This document shows positions 19,501 to 28,594 of a stretch of 64,000 nucleotides of DNA, piece by piece (position 1 is the first letter of the stretch; every line of letters starts with the position of its first letter). This stretch comes from Balanoglossus misakiensis (taxonomy: Eukaryota; Hemichordata): contig JBECUI020000034.1 of NCBI GenBank assembly GCA_040954595.2, forward strand, positions 124,001-188,000, written 5' to 3'. The notes under the pieces are model-generated. The model did not search any database. It had not been told where the DNA came from and saw nothing but the letters and a program-made list of their open reading frames with translations. Position numbers and translations under genes: made by a program.

Positions 19501-19529
19501 TTGTTTTTATTTTTCATCTTTGATAGAGT
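19501..19529 (+). promoter_or_regulatory. Probable promoter of the yggS gene, close to its ATG
   Basis: -35 TTGTTT (19501-19506), 17-nt spacer, -10 TAGAGT (19524-19529); an overlapping TAGAAT lies at 19529-19534. The ATG at 19540 follows within 5-10 nt and has no Shine-Dalgarno sequence. Confidence 0.35.
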
Positions 19530-19539
19530 AGAATACGCG

Positions 19540-20246
19540 ATGTTTTCATCAAATCAAAACGATTGCAGATCGTATTTCTTTAATTCGTTATGCAATAGCA
19601 TCTTCTTGTTCGCGTTATGGAAGGAATGAAAATTCCGTGCAGATTATGGCAGTGAGTAAAACAAGGAGTTTGTCGGAAATACATGCGGCAGAGAAGGCAG
19701 GCATTGCTCTCTTTGGCGAGAATCGTGTACAGGAAGCAGGATTAAAATTTCAATCACCCCCAAGTTTTGATCTGCACCTGATTGGACATCTCCAGCGTAA
19801 TAAAGCGAAGCTCGCTACCGTTCTCTTTTCATGCATTCAGTCCGTTGATTCATTGAGAGTTGCTCAGAGCATCAATATTCAAGCAGAAAAACAAGACAAG
19901 GTTATAGACATTATGTTACAATTAAATGTCTCAGGGCTGCAGGGAAAGCATGGGTTTATAACGGCCAAGGACTTGTTATTATGTGCAGATGAATTGCATA
20001 GTTGTAAAAATCTTTCTTGTACCGGGCTTATGGCAGTAGGACCTCTTGGTCAGCCACCGGTTGAAGTAGGGAAGGCCTTTTGCATTGCTCCGACATACCA
20101 GTGAAGAACTGGCACGAAATCACCCGGAATTTCCACTCGGAGAACTTTCGATGGGCATGTCGGCTGATTACGATATTGCTATAGCAGAAGGTGCAACAAT
20201 CGTTCGACTGGGGACTGCTATTTTTTCTGAGCGTAGTTATGAATAA
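19540..20246 (+). CDS. yggS: PLP homeostasis protein (YggS/PROSC family), two frameshifts
   Basis: About 234 residues when joined. PLP-binding Lys in QIMAVSKTRSLSEI, then GENRVQEA, LIGHLQRNKAK and CTGLMAVGP; the C-terminal part reads ELSMGMSADYDIAIAEGATIVRLGTAIF. Breaks are extra T in T-runs at 19542-19545 and 20078-20081; removing one T at each gives a full family member. It buffers pyridoxal phosphate, in keeping with its place beside divergently transcribed pdxST. Confidence 0.9.
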
Positions 20247-20625
20247 ATATATTGCTGGCATGCTTATTATCTTATTTTCTGTTACCCTTCTTCCCGCACA
20301 GGAAATCGTTCCCATTCCCTATGATCAGGACGAATTTTCACCGTGGATGCATGATCTTCGGCGTACCGAAGCAATTCTCTTTGGGGTGCTTCCGCTTACG
20401 ATATTCTACGCAACCATTGGCTATGATGTGTATCGGTTCAGTAATCATGCAGCTACAACTGGAAATTTTGAAAGTTCTTATCTGCCTTCGGCAATATCAG
20501 CCAATCATGCACCCTTTTCCAGTAGTGATGAACAGATCATCGTCTGGACAGCATTAGGCATGGCTGCAGGCGTTGCCATCATTGATCTTATTATTTACCT
20601 TGTTCGCGAAAGAGCCAGAAATTAA
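20239..20625 (+). CDS. Small exported or membrane protein of unknown function
   Basis: 128 residues. A signal peptide or first membrane segment (MNKYIAGMLIILFSVTLLPAQ) ends in a plausible cleavage site. Two further hydrophobic stretches follow, TEAILFGVLPLTIFYATIGYDVYRF and a C-terminal WTALGMAAGVAIIDLIIYLV. No family recognised. It overlaps yggS by 8 nt and its TAA overlaps the rluD ATG, so it belongs to the yggS-rluD-murI-rsgA-mutS2 operon. Confidence 0.65.
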   Translation: MNKYIAGMLIILFSVTLLPAQEIVPIPYDQDEFSPWMHDLRRTEAILFGVLPLTIFYATIGYDVYRFSNHAATTGNFESSYLPSAISANHAPFSSSDEQIIVWTALGMAAGVAIIDLIIYLVRERARN

Positions 20626-21562
20626 TGCAAAGAACATTTGTTTTTTCAATCAATGAAATTCAAAAAGGAATGAGGCTAGACCAGTATCTTAGTCGTCTTG
20701 GCATTGTTGCGAGTAGAAGTCAGTTAAAAAAGCGATTGCATAACCTTCGAGTAAACGGTAGCCCGGCGAAGTATTCAAACATCCTTGTTTCCGGAGACAG
20801 GATTGAGGGGATCATTGATGTACCTGAACCATCCCATCTGCTTGCCGAAGCACTTGAGTTAGACACCCTTTACGAGGATGACAATGTTTTAGTTATAAAC
20901 AAAGAACAAGGGATTGTCGTTCATCCAGGTGTGGGACATAGCCATGGAACTCTTGCCAATGCCTTACAGCATCATCTGCAGGAAATTTCAAATAATGAAC
21001 GCCCCGGCATTGTGCATCGTCTTGATAAAGATACCTCGGGGGTCATAATTTTTGCAAAAAATGTACATACACATGGTTATCTTGCTGATCAGTTTAAGCA
21101 ACGCAGTGTTCGGAAGCGCTATCTTGCCATTCTTAAGGGAATGCCTCGGCAAAATTCAGGAACCATTCAAACACGTTTGCGTCGCAATCCCCGATCTCGT
21201 ATCACTTTTATGACCGATACCACCCGTGGAAGAGATGCAATAACCTATTACAAGGTGCTTCGTATTTTTGATGGCTATACTTTGTTCTCCTGGAACCGAA
21301 AACAGGCAGGACACATCAGTTACGCGTGCATATGCAATCGTTGGGATCGCCGGTACTTGGGGATCCATTGTATGCACGAAAGGATAAGAATTTTCCAGAT
21401 CTGTCTATGATGTTACATGCCTATGAGCTTGTTATCAGTATTCCACCAAGTGGAGATCGAAAATATTTTTGTGCAGAACCCCCAAAAAGCTTTCATGCTT
21501 GCTTACATAGCTTGGGTTATGACCTTGAAATTCCATGTGCAAAACCGTTAGAATTAGTATAA
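20625..21562 (+). CDS. rluD: RluD-family pseudouridine synthase, one frameshift
   Basis: About 312 residues. N-terminal S4 RNA-binding domain ([21 protein letters not shown]), then catalytic domain with [16 protein letters not shown] (catalytic Asp) and KRYLAIL. Near 21281 the frame breaks; adding one G gives [21 protein letters not shown] and the rest of the family's C-terminus, ending at 21562. Modifies uridines in 23S rRNA (RluD) or a close paralogous target; the exact site cannot be read from sequence. Followed immediately by murI. Confidence 0.9.
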
Positions 21563-22312
21563 ATGGAACCAGTTGTATTTATTGATTCCGGTATTGGAGG
21601 ACTTGCCTATCTGCAATCTGTACGGCAAATGCTGAAGCAAGAATATATCTACATTGCCGACACCGCATCTTTTCCGTATGGCGAAAAAAATGCTTTGCAA
21701 GTTCTCAGTTCTCTGCGATCTATTATTCATGCACTGTTTGAGATCTCAAATCCTCAGGTTATTGTATTGGCGTGTAATACCGCGAGTGTTCTCTGTCTCG
21801 AGCAGTTGCGGGAAGATTTTCCCACAACTCAGTTCATTGGAGTGGTTCCCGCGGTTAAACCAGCAAAGGATTCGAAGCGGATCCTCATTCTTTCAAGTCT
21901 TCAAACCGCGGTAGATAAGTACACGTATGATCTTATTAGTAAATTTGCTTGCGATTCTTCTATTGTTACGCTCCCGGCACCGAATCTTATTCGAGCGGTT
22001 GAAGAGTACTTTCCCAACCTTTCGGCGACACAGTTGATGAACAATTTTCATACCTGTATAAAAGCAATCAATACAAGTGGGGCAGATGGGCTAGTATTAG
22101 CCTGTACTCATTTCTTGCATCTTCAGAAAGAATTTCAGAGATGTCTGCCCAATATACGTATCTTCGATTCTCTAGCGGGAGTATCCAATCGACTCTATTC
22201 CCTTGTTCAGTCTCGCTTACATGAACGTGCAATCCTGTATACCAGTAGTGTTTCTCAGCGATACGAGAAGATAGCCGAGCATTTTAGCATGGAGTATCGT
22301 GGTGTCTTCTGA
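21563..22312 (+). CDS. murI: Glutamate racemase
   Basis: 249 residues. N-terminal FIDSGIGGLAYLQSV and the two catalytic cysteines in LACNTASVLCL (about residue 72) and LACTHFLHLQ (about residue 180). Supplies D-glutamate for peptidoglycan. Starts on the base after the rluD stop; next gene overlaps or abuts its end. Confidence 0.93.
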   Translation: MEPVVFIDSGIGGLAYLQSVRQMLKQEYIYIADTASFPYGEKNALQVLSSLRSIIHALFEISNPQVIVLACNTASVLCLEQLREDFPTTQFIGVVPAVKPAKDSKRILILSSLQTAVDKYTYDLISKFACDSSIVTLPAPNLIRAVEEYFPNLSATQLMNNFHTCIKAINTSGADGLVLACTHFLHLQKEFQRCLPNIRIFDSLAGVSNRLYSLVQSRLHERAILYTSSVSQRYEKIAEHFSMEYRGVF

Positions 22313-22316
22313 TCCA

Positions 22317-23272
22317 ATGACTGGTATTATTATTCGTGCCTCCAATAATGTCTTTGACCTTTGTCGGAAAGAGCATTTTAAGGAAGATCTCAAGAACGGG
22401 AAAAAGCTTCGCTGCAGAATTAAAGGAAAGAGACTCGATGATACTGATAATAAGAGACCGATTCTGGTTGCCGGCGATCAAGTTCAGTATCGTGAAGATG
22501 CCGACAATCAAGGGAGCATTCTTCTTCGTGAGGAGCGAAGCAATCTTTTACAGCGCTGGAATGTCAGACAGTCATGCATTCAGGTGTTAGCGGCGAATAT
22601 TGATCAGATTGTTATTATTTTCTCAAGCAGAAATCCAACAACTTCTTTCCTTTTTCTTGATGCCCTCTTGGCAGCAGCGCTTCTCGAAGAATTTTCTATT
22701 CATATTGCAGTAAATAAAATTGATCTCGGTATAGAGTCTGATACTGAAGTACGGCTGAAATACTATGAATATCTCGGCTATAAAATGACGTATCTCTCTG
22801 CACTAGAAGGAAAGAATATTAATGCTTTCCACCATACAATACTAAACTCTTCTTCTGTAATACTCGGAGAATCGGGAACGGGGAAATCTACATTACTGAA
22901 TGCACTTTGTCCGCATGCACTGCGAGAGACCGCAGAGGTCTCCCGGAAATGGAATACGGGAAGGCACACTACGAGTCAGTCCGGCATTTTTTTGAGTACT
23001 ATGGATGCGGTTCTTATTGATACGCCGGGAATTAACTCTTTGATCTCTTTTGTTATGAGTACATGGAATTAAGAGATGGGTTTATAGAATTTCGTGAACC
23101 GGCACAAGATTGTTCTTTTTCAAGTTGTACGCACCTTACCGAGCCTAGCTGTGCTGTTCGTGCAGCAGTAGATGGCGGAAAGATCCTTCTGGAGCGTTAT
23201 GAGAACTACAAGAGCCTGCTCCACTCTTGGCAGATGCGTTCTTTACGAGACAATACGTATAAGCGCTCATGA
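22317..23272 (+). CDS. rsgA: Ribosome small subunit GTPase RsgA, one frameshift
   Basis: About 318 residues with the circularly permuted GTPase order: OB-fold, then G4 AVNKIDLG, G1 GESGTGKSTLLN, G3 DTPGIN, and a zinc knuckle CSFSSCTHLTEPSCAVRAAV. The frame breaks near 23057, where one missing G separates ISFVM from EYMELRDGF; the second part reaches the stop at 23272. A GTG start at 22299 is possible, but ATG 22317 avoids a larger overlap with murI. Acts in 30S subunit maturation. Confidence 0.92.
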
Positions 23273-25550
23273 ATCCTCATGTACTCCAAGTTCTGGAATT
23301 TCATCAGATTATCAACGACCTTGCCGGTCACTGTATCAGTGCGAGTGGAAAAGAAGATATTCGTAGATGCAGATTCTTCACTGATGTAGCTGAACTTACT
23401 GCCTACCAAAAGAAGATAGAAGAATTAATACAGAATGATTGGAGCATGCCTGTTGGAACGGTGCATGACATTTCATTTCTCTACGAACGGGAAGACTGCT
23501 TAGAGTTACAGGAATGTTTTATTCTTCTATGCTTCCTTGAAGCCGCACGAAACTTAATATCTAATCTCCGAAAGAACGAGATAGATTCTATAGCTCTTGC
23601 CCACCTTGCCATACCGGATTCACTCTATCACCGTCTGCGGCAGTGTTTTACGAGAGATGGAAATCTTAAAGACAACTGTGTACCGGAATACTTGCGTGTT
23701 TGTAAACGAATAATGGCAACAAGGCGGAAGATAGCCAGTTGTGCTCGGGCATATATTATGAATAATCGCGATGCATATCAACATGACCAGGCAGTTTTGC
23801 GCAATGATCGAACTGTTTTGCCGCTTCGGAGTTCGCATCGTCATGTCTTGCAAGGGTTGATTCACGGAAAATCAGATAGCGGTGCAACCATATTTATCGA
23901 ACCAAGTGATCTTCTCGAAGGGAATAATGAGCTTGCCGAACTAAATGAGGAGAAGGAAGAGATAATTTTTACACTTCGAAAAGAACTCAGTGCGGCTATT
24001 ACTGTAGATCTGCATACATTGCAAAAACTGGAGAGTGCAATAGCCGAAGTAGACGGATGTTGGGCACGAATGTGCTATGCACGCAAGCACAAGGCAGTGT
24101 TTGCAGAGATATCCTCGGATAGAACTATTTCCTTGCAAGAAATACGCCACCCCCTTGTTGATGGGTGTATTCCGCTTACTATAGACAGCGATAACAGTTT
24201 TCTTTTAGTAACCGGACCCAATGCAGGAGGAAAGACAGTCCTTTTGAAGACCATCGCCCTTGCCGCATTAATGCAACAACTAGCCATTCCTCTGCATGCG
24301 GCAGAGGGAAGTAGAATACCAATCTATCAGGATGTGGATGTAGACATCGGTGATGATCAATCCATAGAGCAGGCACTTTCCACCTTTACTGCAAAGATGA
24401 CCCATTTAGCTGACATTATCCGTAGAGCGGATGAAAACTCACTCATTATCATTGATGAATTCGGGTCGGCTACGGATCCGGAAGAGGGTGCAGCCCTTGC
24501 CGTTGCAATAGCGCAGGCGCTAAAAAAGACCGGAAGCACTACCATTTGCAGTTCACATGTCAGTGCATTAAAAGCATTTGCACTTAATAGCGGATCTTGT
24601 GTTGCTATGGAGTTTGATCGGCAGCGTTCCCGTCCGAGCTATCGAGTAGTACCAGGTCCTTCGGAAGGCAGTTATGCCATTGAGAGTGCGGAAAGTTGTA
24701 ATATACCGGCAGAAATCATTGCTGAAGCACGCACATACTACGACCGTACCAAGAGCGGATACACGGAGCTCATAAATAACTTGACAGTACAGTTAAAGAA
24801 AGCCAAACGAACTCGCGAAGCACTGGAAGAAGAACGAGAACGACTAGCAGAAGAACGGCGTACATTGCTGCAGAAAACAGAACGAAGGGAAGAGGCAAGA
24901 CATCAAAAACACGAAGAAACACTGAGCAGTTTACGTTCTGCCTTGGCTGAATCTTCCCGAAATGTAGAAAAATTCATTCAATCAGTCAGAGCAGGCGAGA
25001 TTGAGCACAACAAAGAGAATAGAAAGAAGATCCGAGAGCAATTAGAAGAAACGCGCAGGCTTGTAAAGGAAGAACAGGAGAAGATAGACCAGCGAAAAAA
25101 GCAGGAGTTTATCGCTCCTCCAAGGCCTGGAATGATTATCCGGGTACGGCAGAGCAAGAAAACTGCTACTGTACAGGAGGTAAGTTCCGATAATCGAATA
25201 CTTCTATTATTTGATAACGGTATGCGTTTACAATGTGCAATTAGTGATGTTGTAGAGGTCGTCAAAGAAGAAGATATTCGGAAACCGAAAGCAGTGTATA
25301 ATGTTTCGGTACCTCAGCCCCCGCTTTCTATTGATCTACGCGGGTGCATGGTAGAAGAAGCGCTTATGCAATGTCAACAGACACTGAACCGTCTTTTCCT
25401 TTCTAACAATAAAACTCTTACTATTATTCACGGCATCGGCAAAGGATTCTTCGTAATGCCATAGAAGAGTATTTAATAAGCCATAAGGGACAGGTTCGCT
25501 TCAAAACTTCCCCCTCCGGTGGCTCAACTGAGGTGGAAGTTTTGGAATAA
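23269..25550 (+). CDS. mutS2: Endonuclease MutS2, frameshift near C-terminus
   Basis: About 760 residues. MutS core and clamp regions, Walker A GPNAGGKTVLLKT, Walker B IIIDEFGSATDPEEGAAL, a long charged coiled coil (about residues 500-610) and a C-terminal Smr nuclease domain with IDLRGCMVEEAL and HGIGKG. Near 25444 a GG lacks one G; adding it continues ILRNAIEEYLISHKG to the stop at 25550. MutS2 proteins act at stalled or collided ribosomes or in recombination control. Start ATGA overlaps the rsgA stop. Confidence 0.93.
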
Positions 25551-25576
25551 GTATTTCCAACTACCGGCAGCAGTCA

Positions 25577-25860
25577 TTATACAAGTGTGTACCCACTTTT
25601 TCGATTTTGTTTGATACAGGGTTCAATTTTTTGAAAAAGCGGGGACATTTGCTTTGATTCTGAATATTGATGGGCGGTAGTTACGACTCTACAGTTGCCG
25701 TGCCTATAGTGCATTCTCAATTTGTGTTGAGAATCAATTTTGTCCATGTAGAAAACTTTTAAATCCGTGAGAATTCCAAGATGTACGGGTTCGTGAATTT
25801 GATTGTGTAAGGTGTGCAAATAATTATTTCCTATTTTTGCTAATCCGGAATAGATTACTT
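25577..25860 (-). pseudogene. Remnant of an IclR-family transcription regulator
   Basis: An open frame on the minus strand without a credible start. Its middle matches the IclR effector-binding domain: EPVHLGILTDLKVFYMDKID followed by SQHKLRMHYRHGNC, and later IEPCIKQNRKSGYTLV, resembling the region before the conserved C-terminal half. The helix-turn-helix N-terminus and the second half of the effector domain are missing. The gap in the middle suggests internal loss. Lies back-to-back with a KDG-kinase remnant, suggesting an old kdgR-kdgK-type locus. The family assignment is from memory of the consensus. Confidence 0.6.
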
Positions 25861-25880
25861 TTTCAGAGAAAATTTTTTCA

Positions 25881-26024
25881 GTTACCCTTAGAGAAAGCTA
25901 TTCGGCAAGTATAAACGGTTGGAGTGCAATGCTCTATACTAACGGCCACGCGTACTTCTCTAAAAAATATGATATTCAACTGATTGATCGAGTGGGAGGA
26001 GGAGATAGTTTTTCCTGTGATAAA
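25881..26024 (+). pseudogene. Remnant of a PfkB-type sugar kinase (KDG kinase-like)
   Basis: About 48 codons readable without a start: VTLRESYSASINGWSAMLY, then AYFSKKYDIQLIDRVGGGDSF. The DRVGGGDSF stretch is the PfkB family signature (anion hole and catalytic Asp), and the SASINGWSA and FSKKYDI context is typical of 2-dehydro-3-deoxygluconokinase. Everything N-terminal and C-terminal of this core is gone, and a stop occurs shortly after. A one-base correction cannot rescue it, so this is true decay. Confidence 0.65.
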
Positions 26025-26085
26025 ATATTGTTCAGGAAAACATCTGTATTTATATTAAGTATTTGGCTTGAGCCGAGGCAATAGT

Positions 26086-26493
26086 ATGGTAGAGCGTATA
26101 GAAGAAGATATAAAACGAGTTGAAGGGAATTTACTTGTTGTGGATTGTGTACACAGAAAACTGGTCTTTAGAGACTATGGCAAATGGCTGTATCCCTTAT
26201 TCAAATTGGAAGATTTTTTATCTCAAAATCCACATATAAAAGCAGAAAATCTTTATGTTATAGATAGTATTATAGGAAAGGGAGCGGCAGTGCTTCTTAT
26301 TACCATGAAAATAGCAAGTTGCTTCGGACATGTCATGAGCGAAGGAGCTACGAAAATGTTTGAAAGAAATGATATAAGATTTCAGCATGGTCAATTAGTT
26401 CAAGTCATACCTTGTCAAACAGAGAAAATAATCGATAATAATATTTCAATTACGGAAGCATACGATATGCTACAATCGAGAAGAAAACAATAA
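26086..26493 (+). CDS. DUF1893-family protein
   Basis: 135 residues. The recognisable part is NLYVIDSIIGKGAAVLLITMKIASCFGHVMSEGATKMFERNDI, matching DUF1893 (the Thermotoga TM1506-type fold, distantly related to cytidine deaminases as I recall). The function is unknown. An in-frame TTG at 26068 is possible, but ATG 26086 has a GAGG motif 7 nt upstream. It sits alone between gene remnants, and its stop abuts that of an opposing coding fragment. Confidence 0.65.
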   Translation: MVERIEEDIKRVEGNLLVVDCVHRKLVFRDYGKWLYPLFKLEDFLSQNPHIKAENLYVIDSIIGKGAAVLLITMKIASCFGHVMSEGATKMFERNDIRFQHGQLVQVIPCQTEKIIDNNISITEAYDMLQSRRKQ

Positions 26494-26754
26494 CTAAATA
26501 TGCATGCCTGCGAAACAATATGTCAATGTTTCCATCAAATTTGATACCTTTCTCAACGATTTTTTACGCTTGTTGTCTGCCGTAATATCATCTATCATAC
26601 GATGATACGTACTACCACATGATTCGACACCTTCTTTTGTCTTACGTTCATTATCAATTATACTCACGGCAAATATGTAGCCTTCCTGCTTGTCATTATT
26701 TCTTATGTCTGGTACAATAAGTGGTATTGTTGCATATGAAACATACTGTATTAC
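26494..26754 (-). pseudogene. Orphan coding fragment of unknown family
   Basis: An open minus-strand frame of about 86 codons with strongly protein-like composition: PLIVPDIRNNDKQEGYIFAV, SIIDNERKTKEGVESCGSTY, then a Lys/Arg-rich helix and a stop at 26494. There is no ATG; a GTG at 26667 would give only 57 residues. Its upstream end runs into the promoter and start of the V-ATPase lipoprotein gene, so it appears cut off at the 5' end. I do not recognise the family. Could be a short real gene or a truncated one. Confidence 0.35.
26690..26718 (+). promoter_or_regulatory. Promoter of the lipoprotein-V-ATPase operon
   Basis: -35 TTGTCA (26690-26695), 17-nt spacer, -10 TACAAT (26713-26718). The ATG at 26736 follows 17 nt later with no Shine-Dalgarno sequence, so the leader is about 10 nt. 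Confidence 0.5.
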
Positions 26755-27383
26755 TTATTATTGCTGTTTCCCTTTTCTCTTCTTGTCTTCTTACGGAAAT
26801 GAAGATTGTCTTTGACACGGCAACAACCGGAACATTTCAATATAGTTATACGGTTGGCACCGATGCAGGAACAGTGCTTGATCTTGAAAATATAGAGGCT
26901 ACCGAACCCTTATTTCCCTTTAAGGTTGATGATTTTCGATTGTTGTCTCGGGTTATTGACGGCATTGATATTGTATCCGTCCAGAGCGTAAAAGACGACG
27001 ATGGGAATATATATCTGCATGCAGAATATGAATTTCATTCACTAGCAGCATTAGCCAATGTCTTGAGTTATATGGGGCTTGAAATTGAAGGCAGAGATCG
27101 GAAGGAACTACGGGAGTTTACCATACGGGGAAAGCGAACACAAACACCAGATGTAGATCGAGTGGATAGTATCAAGGAAGATTCGCAGCTAGACAAGTGG
27201 CATCAGGTTCGCTTTGCACGTTTTCTCTTTCCCGACATGAAGGTACGGTATACAGTAGTAGCTCCAAGAGATATTATTACAGCGAACAAAGGGACAATTT
27301 CGAGAACAATGGTATCATTAACAGAGAATATTACCGATTTGCCGGATAATCCGGCGAACTATGTTTGGCGCATTCAGTGGTAA
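26736..27383 (+). CDS. Lipoprotein at the head of the V-ATPase operon
   Basis: 215 residues. Short signal peptide ending in the spirochaete-type lipobox FSSC (Cys near residue 17), so the mature protein is probably lipid-anchored in the periplasm or at the outer membrane. The rest is polar with no family that I recognise. It is followed after 24 nt by the subunit E gene with no terminator between, and treponemes carry a similar hypothetical gene at this spot (memory), suggesting a link with the ATPase locus. Confidence 0.7.
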   Translation: MKHTVLLIIAVSLFSSCLLTEMKIVFDTATTGTFQYSYTVGTDAGTVLDLENIEATEPLFPFKVDDFRLLSRVIDGIDIVSVQSVKDDDGNIYLHAEYEFHSLAALANVLSYMGLEIEGRDRKELREFTIRGKRTQTPDVDRVDSIKEDSQLDKWHQVRFARFLFPDMKVRYTVVAPRDIITANKGTISRTMVSLTENITDLPDNPANYVWRIQW

Positions 27384-27407
27384 TGCATAAGTAGGGAGGA
27401 ATTAATA

Positions 27408-28007
27408 GTGGAATCGCAGCTTGCGGATATAATTCAGAAAATACAGGATGAAGGAACTGATCAGGCGAAGAAAAAGGCAGAAGAAATACTTACTGATGCC
27501 GAAAATCGTGCTGAGGAAATCCTTAAAACCGCGAGGCAGCAAGCCGTTCGGATAGTTCATGATGCAAAAAAAGAGCATGAACATCTGATAGAATCAGGAA
27601 ATGCGACTATACGGCTTGCAGGTCGAGATTTTTGTATAGAAGTTGAGCAAGAGATTAAGGCTATATTTAATCGATTGCTGATAGATAAAAGTGAAGAGAT
27701 ACTAAAAGATAAAGCGATCCTTGCCGTACTCATTGAGATAATCAAGTCATGGGGACAAGGAGGAGCCGACATTCATCTTTCGGAAGATTTATTGAATAAA
27801 GCTGGAAGTGAAATGCGGCAGGAGTTATTTGCAGCGGCTAAAAAAAGTGGATTGAACATTCAGCCGGTGAAATCACAGAAGGGGTTTCAGGTTTTCTTTC
27901 ACAAGGAAGCGAGTTATGTTGATTTTTCACCTGAAACCGTTGCTCAAGCACTTTCAGAGAAACTGCAGCCTTGGTTTGCGTCCTTGTTGAATCCGGGGAC
28001 GAAGTAG
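27408..28007 (+). CDS. atpE: V-type ATPase subunit E
   Basis: 199 residues. The N-terminal half is a long charged helix (DQAKKKAEEILTDAENRAEEILK...), followed by a mixed domain, as in the peripheral stalk subunit E. GTG start at 27408 with a GGGAGGA Shine-Dalgarno sequence. First ATPase subunit gene of the operon; gene symbol follows treponemal V-ATPase usage, not F-ATPase subunit c. Confidence 0.88.
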   Translation: MESQLADIIQKIQDEGTDQAKKKAEEILTDAENRAEEILKTARQQAVRIVHDAKKEHEHLIESGNATIRLAGRDFCIEVEQEIKAIFNRLLIDKSEEILKDKAILAVLIEIIKSWGQGGADIHLSEDLLNKAGSEMRQELFAAAKKSGLNIQPVKSQKGFQVFFHKEASYVDFSPETVAQALSEKLQPWFASLLNPGTK

Positions 28008-28570
28008 TGCAATATCATTATTTTGTAGCAACTCTTCCGGCACTCCAGTTGAAGTCAAACGAGGTGTTTTTTAGCATTGATGAGCTATGTACGGAATGTC
28101 GCTATCAATTAACAGACCAGCATTACTCTGAGTTTTGTTTCTTGGCACAGGGTTATGGACTACCAGTTGAAGCAGAACCTGTTTGCCTATCCGAGTTTGC
28201 TCAAACATGTCTGGCATACCGCAGATCACTTTCTGCGGCACTTGCATTGTACAGAAAATTACCGGATGGCTATGAAAATGCACAGTTGGCAAGAGAAATA
28301 GCTATACGCACCGACATTGCTCGGGCATATACAGAAGCAGAACGAATAGCTGCTGATGATAATCCTTATCAGGCAGAGTTGCGTATTATCAAGTCTATTT
28401 GGCAGTTTGTTGAGGAGCATGAAGCTCCTTATCAGTTCTCATTTGAGAATGTACTTGCATATTGTATTAAAACTGCCATGATATTAAAGAAAAAAAGAAT
28501 GACTAGGGAACGAGGAGCCCATGCACTGAATGGTGTCATGGAAGAAATTCTTCTTGCCTCTCCATTCTAG
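28007..28570 (+). CDS. DUF2764 family V-ATPase-associated protein
   Basis: 187 residues from GTG 28007, which overlaps the subunit E stop by one base. It begins VQYHYFVATLPALQL, typical for DUF2764, a family seen in bacterial V-ATPase operons between subunits E and A. Mostly helical and acidic. No gene for a classical C subunit is visible here, so this protein could take that structural place (inference only). Confidence 0.75.
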   Translation: MQYHYFVATLPALQLKSNEVFFSIDELCTECRYQLTDQHYSEFCFLAQGYGLPVEAEPVCLSEFAQTCLAYRRSLSAALALYRKLPDGYENAQLAREIAIRTDIARAYTEAERIAADDNPYQAELRIIKSIWQFVEEHEAPYQFSFENVLAYCIKTAMILKKKRMTRERGAHALNGVMEEILLASPF

Positions 28571-28594
28571 AGCATTAAAAAAGATGAAGTGTGT

